NCBI RefSeq assembly: GCF_018070575.1
Contig: NZ_JAGPXN010000002.1
Span: 1-64,000, forward strand
DNA: 64,000 nucleotides
Source of the DNA: Micromonospora sp. C31
GTDB taxonomy: Bacteria > Actinomycetota > Actinomycetes > Mycobacteriales > Micromonosporaceae
Direction: 5' to 3'
Within the stretch, counting starts at the first letter, position 1; every line of letters starts with the position of its first letter. The notes below the pieces were generated by a model, which searched no databases, had not been told where the DNA came from, and was given only the letters and a program-made list of their open reading frames with translations. This document shows, piece after piece, positions 24,304-38,189 of this stretch. The translations under genes were made by a program, and so were the position numbers.

Positions 24304-26400
24304 TCAGGCGCGGCCGAGGCGGTCGAGGATCCAGGCGTTGACGAACGCCTCCTCGCGCCAGGAGTCGTAACGGCCGCTGGGGCCGCCGTGGCCGGCGCCC
24401 ATCTCGGTCTTGAGCAGGTATTCGCCCTGCGGGGCGACCGCCCGCAGCCGGGCGACCCACCTCGCCGGCTCGTGGTAGAGCACCCGGGTGTCGTTGAGGC
24501 TGGTCACCGCGAGGATCGCCGGGTAGTCCACCGCCCGCACGTTCTCGTAGGGCGTGTAGGACTTCATGTACGCGTAGACCTCAGGGTCGGCCAGCGGGTT
24601 GCCCCACTCCTCCCACTCGGTGACGGTCAGCGGCAACGACGGGTCGAGGATCGAGGTGAGCGCGTCCACGAAGGGCACCTGCGCGACGATCCCGGCGAAC
24701 GCGTCCGGGGCGATGTTGGCGACCGCGCCCATCAGCAGCCCGCCCGCCGAGGCGCCCCGGGCGACGAGCCGGTCGCTCGTCGTCCAGCCCGCCTCGACCA
24801 GGTGCCGCGCGCAGGCGACGAAGTCGGTGAAGGTGTTCTTCTTGGCCAGCAGCTTGCCCTGTTCGTACCAGCCTCGGCCCAGCTCCCCGCCGCCCCGGAC
24901 GTGCGCGACGGCGAAGATGACGCCCCGGTCCAGCAGGGAGAGCCGGGCGACGGAGAACCACGGGTCCATGCTCGCCTCGTACGAGCCGTAGCCGTAGATC
25001 ACGCACGGGGCGGAGCCGTCCCGCGGGGTGTCGGCCCGGCAGACCAGCGAGATCGGCACCCGGGTCCCGTCGTCGGCGAGCGCCCAGTCGCGGTGCTGCT
25101 CGTAGTCGGCCGGGTCGTACGCCCGCCCGTCCGGCCCCGGCTGCACCGGCTTCTGTCGGCGCAGCACCATCTGCCGGGTGACCAGGTCGTAGTCGTAGAC
25201 CGAGTCGGGCGTGACCAGCGAGGTGTAGCCCAGCCGGATCTGCCTGGTGCGGTACTCCGGGTTGCCCTGGAGGCCGACACTGTAGAGCGGCTCCGGGAAG
25301 TCGATGTCGTACGCGTCGCCGCCGCCGACGGGCAGCACCCGTAGGCCGGTCAGCCCGTTGGTGCGCAGCGAGACGACCAGGTGGTCGGCGAAGGCGTCGA
25401 CCGCCTCCAGCCGGGTGCCGGGCGAGTGCTCGATCAGCGGCACCCAGTCGCCCGGCGCGTCCGCCGAGGTGTAGGCCAGCGCGAAGTCCTCCGCGCCGTC
25501 GTTGTGCAGGATCAGGAAGCGGTGCCCATGGTGCTCGACGGTGTATTCCACGCCCTGCCGGCGGGGCGCCACGGACGCCGGTGCGCCGGTCGGGTTGCCG
25601 GCCGGGATCACCAGCACCTCGCTGGTGATCTTGCTGTGCACGTCGATGAGGATGAACCGCTCCGAGCGGCTCAGCTCCACGCCGACCCAGAACCGTTCGT
25701 CGTCCTCCTGGTAGACCACCGTGTCCTCGCTGGACGCGGTGCCCAGGGTGTGCCGCCAGACCCGGTTGGGACGCCACGTCTCGTCCACCGTCACGTAGAA
25801 CAGCACCGAGGCGTCGGTGGACCAGGCGGTGCCGTAGAACGAGTCGGGCACCTCGTCGGGCAGCAGCTCGCCGGTGGTGAGGTCCTTGACCCGCAGCGTG
25901 AACCGCTCGTCGCCGGAGAAGTCCGTGGAGTAGGCCAGCCACCGCCCGTCGGGGCTGACGTCGAACGCGCCGAGCGCGAAGAAGTCGTGCCCCTCGGCGA
26001 GCACGTTGCCGTCGAGCAGCACCTCCTCGCCGTCGAGCGGAGCGCCGTCCACGCTGACCGGCGGCTCGGTCTCGCCGTCGCGGATCGCCCGGCGGCACTG
26101 CACGCCGTACTGCTGGCCCTCGACCGTGCGGGTGTAGTACCAGTAGCCGCCCTTGCGGCTGGGCACCGACAGGTCGGTCTCCTGGGTGCGCCGGCGGATC
26201 TCCTCGAACAGGTCGGCGCGCAGCCCTTCGAGATGCGCCGTCCGGGCCTCGGTGTACGCGTTCTCGGCGGTCAGGTAGGCGATCGTCTCCGGGTCGTCCT
26301 TGGCGGTGAGCCAGGCGTACTCGTCGACGACGGTGTCGCCGTGGTGGGTGCGCTCGCTGGGTACCCGCTTCGCCGTGGGCACGGGGGTCTCGGTGGTCAC
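24304..26400 (-). CDS. ptrB: Oligopeptidase B (S9 family serine peptidase)
   Basis: The 698-residue cytoplasmic peptidase cuts short peptides after Lys or Arg. The N-terminal half is a seven-bladed propeller (opening RTHHGDTVVDEYAWL). The C-terminal alpha/beta hydrolase has the nucleophile in ARGASAGGLLMG (Ser551), the acid in SLNDTRVLYHEPARW and the histidine in GAGHGGPSGRY. YGYGSYEASMDPWF and RGGGELGRGWYEQGK are hallmarks of the PtrB branch. Length matches the family (about 680-700). It is monocistronic. Confidence 0.94.
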   Translation of the reverse strand: MTTETPVPTAKRVPSERTHHGDTVVDEYAWLTAKDDPETIAYLTAENAYTEARTAHLEGLRADLFEEIRRRTQETDLSVPSRKGGYWYYTRTVEGQQYGVQCRRAIRDGETEPPVSVDGAPLDGEEVLLDGNVLAEGHDFFALGAFDVSPDGRWLAYSTDFSGDERFTLRVKDLTTGELLPDEVPDSFYGTAWSTDASVLFYVTVDETWRPNRVWRHTLGTASSEDTVVYQEDDERFWVGVELSRSERFILIDVHSKITSEVLVIPAGNPTGAPASVAPRRQGVEYTVEHHGHRFLILHNDGAEDFALAYTSADAPGDWVPLIEHSPGTRLEAVDAFADHLVVSLRTNGLTGLRVLPVGGGDAYDIDFPEPLYSVGLQGNPEYRTRQIRLGYTSLVTPDSVYDYDLVTRQMVLRRQKPVQPGPDGRAYDPADYEQHRDWALADDGTRVPISLVCRADTPRDGSAPCVIYGYGSYEASMDPWFSVARLSLLDRGVIFAVAHVRGGGELGRGWYEQGKLLAKKNTFTDFVACARHLVEAGWTTSDRLVARGASAGGLLMGAVANIAPDAFAGIVAQVPFVDALTSILDPSLPLTVTEWEEWGNPLADPEVYAYMKSYTPYENVRAVDYPAILAVTSLNDTRVLYHEPARWVARLRAVAPQGEYLLKTEMGAGHGGPSGRYDSWREEAFVNAWILDRLGRA

Positions 26401-26466
26401 GGCGCCACGTTACCGGCCGCGCACCGTCCGCCGCGCGGCCTCGTCGGCGACCCGCCGCCACATTCT

Positions 26467-26482
26467 TCGAACATGTGTACGA
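26467..26482. promoter_or_regulatory. Putative LexA (SOS) box
   Basis: TCGAAC-ATGT-GTACGA differs by one base from the actinobacterial SOS box TCGAAC-N4-GTTCGA. It overlaps a -10-like TACGAT (26478-26483) placed seven bases before ATG 26491, so LexA binding here would block transcription of the downstream gene. Confidence 0.55.
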
Positions 26483-26490
26483 TGGCCGGC

Positions 26491-27840
26491 ATGGCGGCTG
26501 CAGCGAGTTCCACCGACCGGCCCGGAGCCCTCGACATCACCCGGCGGCTGACGGCGATCTGCGGCCCGCCGTTCGCCCGCTTCGCCGGCCCCGCCGACGA
26601 GGTGGCCGGCCGCCCGGCCCGTTGGGTCGCCGTCCCGGGCGGGGCGCACGCCGCGGCCGAGGTGCTGCGGCTCGCCGCCCGGCACGACCTGAAGGTGGTG
26701 CCACGCGGCGCCGGCACGAAGATCGACTGGGGTGCCGCTCCCGACCGGGTCGACATCATGCTCGACACCGGTCGGCTCGCCGGGATCGGCCACGAGCCGG
26801 TCGGCTCGCCCACCACGGAGGTCGGTGCGGGCACCCCGCTGCGCGCGGTCCAGTCCACTCTGGAGCGCACCGGGCAGCGCCTGGCGCTCGACGCCCCCTC
26901 GGCCGGGGCCACCCTCGGCGGCGTGCTCGCCACCGGCGAGGCGGGGCCCCTGCGGCACCGCCACGGCAGCCCCTGCGACCAACTGGTCCGGGTGCGCTAC
27001 CTCGACGCCGACGGCGAACTGGTCGACGCCGGGGGCGGCGCGGCCGGGCTGGAACTGGCCCGCCTGCTCTGCGGCTCGCAGGGGGCGCTCGGCGTGCTGG
27101 TCTCCGCGACCCTCCGGGTGCAGGCCGTCCCGGCCGGCCGGATCTGGGTCAGCCGACCCGTGTGGACCCCGCTCGAGGTGCACGACCTGGTCCGCACCGT
27201 GCTCGCCGCACGCCTCGACCCGGCGGCGGTCGAGATCGACCTGCCGGCCGGCGCGGGACCCCGGCCGCGCCAGGGCAGCCGGGCCGCCGCGATGGCCGCT
27301 CACCCGTCCATGACGGGGCGTGCCGGCGGCGGCCCGGCCGGCGCCGGGCGGCTGGTGGTGCTGCTCGAGGGCGGCCCGGCCGACGTCGCCGAGCGCACGG
27401 ACCGGCTCGTCGCGCTCCTCGGCCCGGGCACGGTCGCCAGCCACGCCGCACCCGAGTGGTGGCGGCGCTACCCGTTCGGCCCGGGCGACACGGCGCTGCG
27501 GATCGAGGTGCCCATCGCCGACCTGCACGCCGCCGTCTACGCGCTGCGGGACGCGGCCGGCGGCCCCGTCCCCGTGCGCGGCTCCGCCGGCCTCGGCGTG
27601 GTGCACGCGGCCCTGCCCGGCGCCATGTCCCCCGACCGGGTGGCGTCGATCCTGGCCGCCGTCCGCGGCGTGCTCCTCGCCCGGCAGGGCCGGTGCGTGG
27701 TGGTCTCCGCGCCGGCAGCCGTCCGGCGGGCCGTCGACCTGTGGGGCGAGCTGGCCGGGCTGGCCCGGCTGCGCGCGGCCAAGGCGCACCTCGACCCCCA
27801 CCGCCGCCTCGCCCCGGGCCGCCTCCCCGGCGGCCTGTGA
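26491..27840 (+). CDS. FAD-binding oxidoreductase (GlcE-like)
   Basis: The 449-residue protein has a PCMH-type FAD domain (about residues 30-215): VVPRGAGTKIDWG binds the pyrophosphate and LDAPSAGATLGGVLATGEAGP the flavin (cited in part). The C-terminal half resembles the GlcE subunit of glycolate oxidase rather than a full lactate or glycolate dehydrogenase, so a partner may be needed. ATG 26491 is preferred because a -10-like TACGAT stands exactly seven bases before it (leaderless); ATG 26473 and 26482 are also in frame but lie in the SOS-like box. The substrate is unknown. Confidence 0.8.
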   Translation: MAAAASSTDRPGALDITRRLTAICGPPFARFAGPADEVAGRPARWVAVPGGAHAAAEVLRLAARHDLKVVPRGAGTKIDWGAAPDRVDIMLDTGRLAGIGHEPVGSPTTEVGAGTPLRAVQSTLERTGQRLALDAPSAGATLGGVLATGEAGPLRHRHGSPCDQLVRVRYLDADGELVDAGGGAAGLELARLLCGSQGALGVLVSATLRVQAVPAGRIWVSRPVWTPLEVHDLVRTVLAARLDPAAVEIDLPAGAGPRPRQGSRAAAMAAHPSMTGRAGGGPAGAGRLVVLLEGGPADVAERTDRLVALLGPGTVASHAAPEWWRRYPFGPGDTALRIEVPIADLHAAVYALRDAAGGPVPVRGSAGLGVVHAALPGAMSPDRVASILAAVRGVLLARQGRCVVVSAPAAVRRAVDLWGELAGLARLRAAKAHLDPHRRLAPGRLPGGL

Positions 27841-27904
27841 GAGCGCGGGGGTGGGAGCGGACCGGTCCGACCGCGACGGCCGGGCCGGTCCTGCCACGCG
27901 GGCC

Positions 27905-29980
27905 TCAGCTGGCGTCGTTGCGCAGCACCAGGATGGCGATGTCGTCGCGGGGCGCCTCGGCCGAGAAGCCGATCGCCGTCGAGCGGAGCCGGGCCGCGAC
28001 CACGTCGGCCGAGTAGCCGGCCAGCGGAGCGGCGGCCTCGCGCAGCCGGTCGGTGCCGAACAGCTCCCGGCCGCGCCGCCGCTCGGTGACCCCGTCGGTG
28101 TAGAAGATCAGCGAGTCGCCCGGATCGAGCGGCACCTCCGCCGTCGGGGAGGCGATCGAGTCGAGCAGGCCGAGGGCGGTGCCCCCGGTGCCGACGAAAC
28201 GTGCCCCGCCCTTGGCGGGCAGCAGCACCGGCCGGTCGTGGCCGGCGAGGTGCAGGGAGACGTCGAGCTGGTCGCCGTCGCCGGGGCCGACCGCCGCCAG
28301 GGCCAGCGTGCAGTAGCGCCCGCCGCCCCGATCGAACAGCGTCTCGTTGACCCGGGCCAGCGCCTCCGGCAGCGGCTTGCCGTCACCCACCAGCACCCGG
28401 ATCACGTCGCGGACCAGCCCGGTGACCGTCGCGGCCTGCACCCCCTTGCCCGAGACGTCGCCGATCACCACCAGCCAGCGTCCGTCCGGCAGGGGCACCA
28501 CGTCGTAGAAGTCGCCGCCCACGTCGACGTCGCCGCCCGTCGGGACGTACTCGGCGGCGAAGCCGATGCCCTCGACCACGGGCAGCACCGGCGGCAGCAG
28601 CGACTGCTGGAGCGTGTGCGCGACGCGCCGGCGCTCGGCGTGGATCCGGGCGTTCTCGATGGCCAGGGCCGACCGGCGGGCGACGTCCTCCAGCACGGCG
28701 ACCTCGTCCGGGTCGTGCCGGTGCCGCTGGTGCCGGCCGACAGCCAGCGTGCCGAGCCGCTGACCGCGCGCGATCAGCGGGACGGCGAAGCCCTCCATCG
28801 GGGCGCCGAGCGGCATCTGGGTGCCGTTGCGCGACGCCTCGCGCAGCCGGGCCTGGACCGAGTCCGGGCCGGTCTCATCGAGCACCTGGTGCAGCTGGGG
28901 CAGTACCGACTCGTCGGCGTGGCTGGCCGCCGCGAGGCGGAGCCGGCCCCACTCGTCGGTCGTGTGCACCGCGCACCACTGCCCGAGCCGGGGCACCACG
29001 AGCTGGGGGATCAGCGCCATGGTCAACTCGACGTCGAGCGACTGCGCGAGCAGCTCGCTGGCCTCGGCGAGGAAGGTCAGCCAGGCCTGCCGGCGGACGT
29101 CCGCCCGGCGCAGCCGGTCGTTCTCCAGGTGCAGCGAGAGCCGCTCGGCCATCAGCACGGCGAGCGGTCGCGCGTACGCCGACGGGGCCGCGTCCAGCTC
29201 CAGTTCGCCGGCGTACGGCCGGTGCACGGCCAGCGGCACCCGCAGCAGCTCGTTGCCGGGCCGGGGTTGGCGGCCGTAGCGGGCCAGCACCTGGATGCCC
29301 TGCCCGTCGCCCCGGTCCAGCCGCACGACCCCGCCCGCCGCGCCGACCATCTCCGCCACCCGGGTGAGCAGGCCGGTCGCGAAGTCGGGCAGGGGATCCT
29401 CGGCGTACGGGTCGGGGGTGGTCTGCATCAGTTCGCTCATGGCGCTGGCGCTCGGCGCGGAACTCTCCGGGGTGGTCGGCGTGCCGCCCCCGGCGGTCGC
29501 CGCGCCGGGCCGCCCCGCTGCCTCGTCACGGGCGGCCGGGCCGGGCAGGTCCAGCCGGAACCAGACCCCCTTGCCGGTGGGCAGGTAGGTGGTGCCCCAG
29601 CGACTGGCGAAGTGGTCGACCAGCAGCAGCCCCCGGCCGCGCTCGGAGACCTCGTCGATGTCGGTGGCGTCGTTGCGGACCCCGACGATCAGCTCCTCCA
29701 CGGGGCCGGCTGCGAAGTCGGACACGGTGACGGTGATTCCGACCGGGTCGGCGACCACCTCGATGTCCAGTTCGGTGCGGGCGTGCTCCACGGCGTTGGT
29801 GGAGAGCTCGGTGGTGAGCAGCATGGCCTCGTTGGCGAGTGCGTCCAGGTGGGCCTCGGTGAGGACGGAGCGCACGAGGGCCCGCGCGGCGGCGGGCGTA
29901 CGCCGGTCTGCGGGAAGCCTGACCCGCCGGACGTGCTCGTCTCGGCCCCCGGTCGCCGCGGGCCCCGCCTCCGCTGACAT
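27905..29980 (-). CDS. HATPase-GAF-SpoIIE phosphatase
   Basis: The 691-residue soluble protein starts with an anti-sigma-type ATPase domain (about residues 15-140: LLTTELSTNAVEHA, ERGRGLLLVDHFASRWG). After a low-complexity linker come a GAF-like sensor region (about 200-450) and a SpoIIE phosphatase (about 460-690: VDVGGDFYDVV, IGDVSGKGVQAA, FYTDGVTERR, RDDIAILVLR). Such fusions combine kinase and phosphatase control of STAS antagonists. GGAGGAT stands before ATG 29980. It is divergent from the poly-HAMP kinase gene. Confidence 0.9.
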   Translation of the reverse strand: MSAEAGPAATGGRDEHVRRVRLPADRRTPAAARALVRSVLTEAHLDALANEAMLLTTELSTNAVEHARTELDIEVVADPVGITVTVSDFAAGPVEELIVGVRNDATDIDEVSERGRGLLLVDHFASRWGTTYLPTGKGVWFRLDLPGPAARDEAAGRPGAATAGGGTPTTPESSAPSASAMSELMQTTPDPYAEDPLPDFATGLLTRVAEMVGAAGGVVRLDRGDGQGIQVLARYGRQPRPGNELLRVPLAVHRPYAGELELDAAPSAYARPLAVLMAERLSLHLENDRLRRADVRRQAWLTFLAEASELLAQSLDVELTMALIPQLVVPRLGQWCAVHTTDEWGRLRLAAASHADESVLPQLHQVLDETGPDSVQARLREASRNGTQMPLGAPMEGFAVPLIARGQRLGTLAVGRHQRHRHDPDEVAVLEDVARRSALAIENARIHAERRRVAHTLQQSLLPPVLPVVEGIGFAAEYVPTGGDVDVGGDFYDVVPLPDGRWLVVIGDVSGKGVQAATVTGLVRDVIRVLVGDGKPLPEALARVNETLFDRGGGRYCTLALAAVGPGDGDQLDVSLHLAGHDRPVLLPAKGGARFVGTGGTALGLLDSIASPTAEVPLDPGDSLIFYTDGVTERRRGRELFGTDRLREAAAPLAGYSADVVAARLRSTAIGFSAEAPRDDIAILVLRNDAS

Positions 29981-30135
29981 CCCCGTATCCTCCACCGCCA
30001 CCCGCGTAGGTGCCAAGCCGATGCCCGTACGGGCGCCCGGGCCCCGCCCTCCCACCTCGTCGATCGAGCATCCCTGCGGCCCGTTACTGACCTTTCGCCC
30101 GTTTCGGGAGCGCCACGACCGCGCGATCGACCGTC

Positions 30136-30189
30136 GGGCGGGTGGGGCGGGAGAGAGCGGGCAGGTGGGGTGGGGGAGGGTGGGGTGGG
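30136..30189 (+). promoter_or_regulatory. G-quadruplex-forming tracts upstream of the poly-HAMP kinase
   Basis: On the plus strand, GGG-C-GGG-T-GGGG-C-GGG (30136-30151) and five G-runs with single-base loops (30167-30189: GGGG-T-GGGGG-A-GGG-T-GGGG-T-GGG) are ideal quadruplex motifs. They lie in the 301-base gap between divergent signalling genes, 93 bases before the kinase start and on its coding strand. Nothing else clear is seen in this gap beyond the two ribosome sites. Confidence 0.65.
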
Positions 30190-30281
30190 CGCGTGGGCGT
30201 GGCATGAGGGAGCTCGCGGGCACAATGATGGGATGGCCGGCGTCGGCAGGAGCCGGTGGCCCCCGAGCTGAGCGAGGAATG

Positions 30282-34642
<4,361 letters not shown>

Positions 34643-34646
<4 letters not shown>

Positions 34647-35197
34647 CCCAGATGGCAAAGGCGCTGCTGGTGGACGACCGCCGGGAGAACCTGATGGCAC
34701 TGGAGGCGATTCTCCAGGGCCTGCCGGTGCAGTCCGTCGCCGTCGAGAGCGGCGAGGCGGCCCTGAAGCAGCTGCTGGTCGACGACTTCGCGGTGATCCT
34801 GCTGGACGCCCAGATGCCGGACATGGACGGCTTCGAGACGGCCAGCCACATCAAGCGGCGTGAGCGTACGCGGCACGTGCCGATCATCTTCCTCACCGCC
34901 GCCGACCGGGACGCCCAGCTCGCGCTGCGCGGGTACGCGGTCGGCGCGGTCGACTACCTGACCAAGCCGTTCGACCCGTGGGTGCTGCGCGCCAAGGTGT
35001 CGGTCTTCGTCGAGCTGTGGGTGAAGACCCGGCAGCTCGCGGCCCAGTCCGACCTGGTGCGGGAGCGCGACGCGCAGTTGCGGGTCCTTACGGACGCGGT
35101 CGACGAGGCCACCACGGTGCTGCGCCTGGACGATCCGGACGGCCGCGACCGCGCGGTGCAGCTCCTCGAAGAGGCGCGCTGGGGCAACACCTCCTGA
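34643..35197 (+). CDS. Response regulator paired with the poly-HAMP kinase
   Basis: The 184-residue protein has a receiver (about residues 5-125: LLVDDRRENL, phosphoacceptor in VILLDAQMPDMDG, FLTAADRD, YLTKPFD) and a C-terminal helix with coiled-coil character (LWVKTRQLAAQSDLVRERDAQ). It has no DNA-binding domain, so its output is protein contact. GTG 34643 overlaps the kinase stop with GAGGAGAG before it, so the two are translationally coupled. It may pass phosphate or signal to the SpoIIE/STAS proteins nearby. Confidence 0.9.
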
Positions 35198-35314
35198 CTC
35201 ACCCGTCCGGTCCACAGCCTCCGGCCCCCGCCCGGCGCCCGGGGTCCCGGCCTGCCCGCAGGCCCGGGACCTCCAGCCCTCTCCGCGGGTCGGACCCGGG
35301 TCCCGGCCTCGCCC

Positions 35315-35375
35315 GTCGACGATGAGGTCAGCCGGCGGGAATGGTCCGATCGTCCGGGCTGACGTCATCATCGAC
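35315..35375. terminator. Imperfect hairpin after the response regulator
   Basis: The 19-base arms at 35315-35333 and 35357-35375 match at 17 positions around a 23-base loop. The hairpin lies in the 282-base gap between the convergent response regulator and STAS genes and may stop both transcripts. There is no T-run, as is common in high-GC actinobacteria. The rest of the gap shows no gene. Confidence 0.45.
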
Positions 35376-35479
35376 ACCGGGCAGGACGCCACAGCGAGAT
35401 CGTGGTAGCTGGTGGGGGCCGTCTCCTGCCAAGATCGCCTGCCCGCCACGGGAAGTCGACGCGTGGGTCGGGCGGGGAG

Positions 35480-35815
35480 TCAGCCGGTGGTCTGGTCGTT
35501 GCGGATCATCAGGGCGCTGCGCAGGCCGGTGATGTCCAGGACGCGCAGCAGGAAGTCACCGACGTTGGTCAGGATCAGCAGGCTCTGCGCGTGGCTGGCC
35601 TTGCGGCTGAGCACGACGAGGGTGCCGAGGCCCTGCGAGTCGCAGAAGGTGACCCCCGCCAGGTCGAGGACGATCCGCGGCGGCGGCTCGGCGAGGACCT
35701 CGTTGACGACGGTCGACAGCTGGGCGGCCGTGAGCATGTCGATCTCACCGGCCAGGCGAAGCACAACTTCGTCGCCCGTCCGGTGTAGCGTGATGGACAG
35801 TTCGGCACGATCCAC
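35480..35815 (-). CDS. STAS-domain anti-sigma factor antagonist
   Basis: The 111-residue STAS protein has the phosphorylation motif in GVTFCDSQGLGTLV (Ser of DSQGL). It starts with GTG 35815, six bases after TAGGCT (complement of 35822-35827), suggesting a leaderless mRNA. It lies directly beyond the poly-HAMP kinase/response regulator pair and could be dephosphorylated by the SpoIIE phosphatase encoded at 27905. Its anti-sigma partner is not in the window. Confidence 0.88.
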   Translation of the reverse strand: MDRAELSITLHRTGDEVVLRLAGEIDMLTAAQLSTVVNEVLAEPPPRIVLDLAGVTFCDSQGLGTLVVLSRKASHAQSLLILTNVGDFLLRVLDITGLRSALMIRNDQTTG

Positions 35816-36139
35816 CGGGCCAGCCTAGCGCGATCCGAGCCACCCGGCCCGCCGAGCCGTGGCGACCGAGCCAGCCGAGGCCCCCGACCCCGCTCCCGGC
35901 AGCGTGAGCATCCCTTCGCGGCGCCAGAACGCCGACGACGACCCACCCCGCGGATCGGCCGCGGCGACGCTCCTGAGGTGTCGCAGCGGAGACGTTCCGG
36001 CGGACCGGGAGTCGGCAACCCCTGGAGCGGAAGCGGGCCTCCGTCAGGCGGCGGTGGGAGGCCGGTCCGGGTGAGCCTGGTAACCCCGGCGCGGGGTGCC
36101 TGCCGATTCTCCGCCCGACGCTGACACAATGGCGGCATC
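35816..36139. other. Intergenic region between STAS gene and hemL
   Basis: In these 324 bases there is no frame with convincing codon bias. The left edge holds the STAS promoter (TAGGCT on the minus strand). The right edge holds CACAAT at 36125-36130, a possible -10 for hemL with a very short leader. No hairpin or repeat stands out. Confidence 0.5.
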
Positions 36140-37477
36140 GTGACCGATATGTTTCCCGCCGGATCTGGCCGCTACCCGGCCGACGCGCCGGCCTCCGAGG
36201 CCCTGTTCGACCGCGCCAAGGCCATCGTGCCCGGCGGGGTGAACTCCCCCGTGCGCGCGTTCCGTGCCGTGGGCGGCACGCCGCGCTTCATGGTCCGGGG
36301 GGAGGGACCCTGGCTCTACGACGCCGACGACCGGCGCTACGTCGACCTGGTCTCCTCCTGGGGCCCGCTGATCCTCGGCCATGCCCACCCGGAGGTCGTG
36401 GAGGCGATCAGGTCGGCTGCGACCCGGGGCACGAGCTTCGGCACCCCCACCCCGGGCGAGGTCGAGCTGGCCGCCGAGATCGTCGACCGGACCCCGGTCG
36501 AGCAGGTCCGGCTGGTCAACTCCGGCACCGAGGCCACCATGTCGGCGATCCGACTGGCGCGTGGATTCACCGGCCGTTCCCGGATCATCAAGTTCTCCGG
36601 CTGCTACCACGGGCACTCCGACGGTTTGCTGGCCGCCGCCGGCTCCGGGGTGGCGACCCTCGGCCTGCCCGACTCGCCGGGGGTGACCGGTGCGGCGGCG
36701 GGCGACACGATCGTGCTGCCGTACAACGACCTGGCCGCCGTGGAGCAGGCGTTCGCCGCCGAGGGTCAGCACATCGCGGCGATCATCACCGAGGCCGCTG
36801 CCGGCAACATGGGCGTGGTCGCCCCGCGCGACGGTTTCAACTCCCAGCTCGCCCGGATCGCGCACGCGCACGGCGCGCTGCTCATCGTCGACGAGGTGAT
36901 GACCGGGTTCCGGGTCTCCCGCGCCGGTTGGCACGGCCTCGACCCCTCCGACGCCGACCTGTGGACGTACGGCAAGGTCATGGGTGGCGGGCTGCCGGCC
37001 GCGGCGTTCGGCGGGCGCGCGGAGATCATGGGGCGACTGGCCCCCGCCGGCCCGGTCTACCAGGCCGGCACGCTCTCCGGTAACCCGCTGGCCTGCGCCG
37101 CCGGCCTGGCCACCCTGCGGCTCGCCGACGACGCGCTCTACCGCAAGCTGGACGACACGGCCGCCGTCGTGGGCCGGCTCGCCGCCGATGCGCTCGCCGC
37201 CGCCGGGGTCCCGCACCGGCTGTCGTACGCGGGAAACATGTTCTCGATCTTCTTCACCGACGCCGACGTGTTCGACTACGACAGCGCCCGCACCCAGCGG
37301 GTGCCGGCGTTCAAGGCGTTCTTCCACGCGATGCTCGCCGGCGGCGTCTACCTGCCGCCGAGCGCATTCGAGGCGTGGTTCGTGTCTGCGGCGCTGGACG
37401 ACGCCGCTCTGGAGCAGATCGCCGCCGCCCTGCCGACGGCGGCCAACGCTGCGGCAGCGGCAGATCACGGGGGGTGA
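36140..37477 (+). CDS. hemL: Glutamate-1-semialdehyde 2,1-aminomutase
   Basis: The 445-residue PLP enzyme moves the amino group of glutamate-1-semialdehyde to make 5-aminolevulinate, the haem and corrinoid precursor. [18 protein letters not shown] is the family opening, [14 protein letters not shown] and [10 protein letters not shown] bind cofactor, [12 protein letters not shown] holds the PLP aspartate and [11 protein letters not shown] the Schiff-base lysine (Lys279). GTG 36140 has no ribosome site; ATG 36149 is possible. It heads the haem/cytochrome c cluster, whose genes follow on the same strand. Confidence 0.97.
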   Translation: MTDMFPAGSGRYPADAPASEALFDRAKAIVPGGVNSPVRAFRAVGGTPRFMVRGEGPWLYDADDRRYVDLVSSWGPLILGHAHPEVVEAIRSAATRGTSFGTPTPGEVELAAEIVDRTPVEQVRLVNSGTEATMSAIRLARGFTGRSRIIKFSGCYHGHSDGLLAAAGSGVATLGLPDSPGVTGAAAGDTIVLPYNDLAAVEQAFAAEGQHIAAIITEAAAGNMGVVAPRDGFNSQLARIAHAHGALLIVDEVMTGFRVSRAGWHGLDPSDADLWTYGKVMGGGLPAAAFGGRAEIMGRLAPAGPVYQAGTLSGNPLACAAGLATLRLADDALYRKLDDTAAVVGRLAADALAAAGVPHRLSYAGNMFSIFFTDADVFDYDSARTQRVPAFKAFFHAMLAGGVYLPPSAFEAWFVSAALDDAALEQIAAALPTAANAAAAADHGG

Positions 37478-37541
37478 CGGTGAGCGCGAGGAGTGAGCCG
37501 GGTCTGCGAGCCCCGCAGTCGCGAGCGAAGGGGGCGCAGCG

Positions 37542-38189
37542 GTGAGCAAGACGGTGGTCCACGTGCTGCGGCACGGCGAGGTGCACAACCCGGACGGCAT
37601 CCTCTACGGTCGGCTGCCGGGCTTCCGGCTCTCCGAGCTGGGGGTGCAGATGGCCAAGGCCGCCGCGCAGGGGCTGGCCGAGCGGAAGGTCGTGCACGTG
37701 GTGGCCAGCCCGCTGGAACGCGCCCAGCAGACGGCCGAGCCGATCGCCGGGCAGTTCGGGCTGCCGGTCGGTGTGGACGAGCGGCTCATCGAGAGCGCCA
37801 ACTGGTTCGAGGGCAAGAAGGTCTCCCCCGGCGACGGCTCGTTCCGCGACCCGCGCAACTGGTGGGTGCTGCGGGACCCGGTCACCCCGTCCTGGGGCGA
37901 GGCGTACCGCGCCATCGCGGAACGGATGTTCGGCGCCCTGCACGCCGCCCGGGTGGCCGCCGAGGGGCGCGAGGCGGTGCTGGTCTCCCACCAACTCCCG
38001 ATCTGGACGCTGCGCCGGTACGTGGAGCGCAAGCGGCTCTGGCACGACCCGCGCAAGCGCCAGTGCGGGCTGGCCAGCCTCACCTCCTTCCACTTCGACG
38101 GCGCCAAGGTCGTCGGCATCGGCTACTCGGAGCCGGCCGCCCACCTGATCGCGATGTCGCCGACCGCCAGGACGGCCAAGGGGGCCTGA
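37542..38189 (+). CDS. Histidine phosphatase family protein
   Basis: The 215-residue protein of the phosphoglycerate mutase-like superfamily has the catalytic LRHGEVHNP near the start, SPLERAQQTAEPIA, and the second histidine in VLVSHQLPIWTLRRY. AAGGGGGCGCAGCG precedes GTG 37542. Its TGA overlaps the tlpA-type gene start, so it is part of the ccs operon, as often seen in actinobacteria; its substrate there is not known. The 64-base gap to hemL is rich in short repeats but shows no gene. Confidence 0.87.
   Translation: MSKTVVHVLRHGEVHNPDGILYGRLPGFRLSELGVQMAKAAAQGLAERKVVHVVASPLERAQQTAEPIAGQFGLPVGVDERLIESANWFEGKKVSPGDGSFRDPRNWWVLRDPVTPSWGEAYRAIAERMFGALHAARVAAEGREAVLVSHQLPIWTLRRYVERKRLWHDPRKRQCGLASLTSFHFDGAKVVGIGYSEPAAHLIAMSPTARTAKGA

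Noticed and set aside
35859..36074. A 71-codon frame upstream of hemL
   Set aside because: No start signal, mixed codon bias, and it covers the likely promoter region.
37478..37541. A REP-like spacer between hemL and the phosphatase gene
   Set aside because: It has a small CTGCG/CGCAG stem and looks like recurrent intergenic text, but only one copy is in the window, so a repeat cannot be shown.
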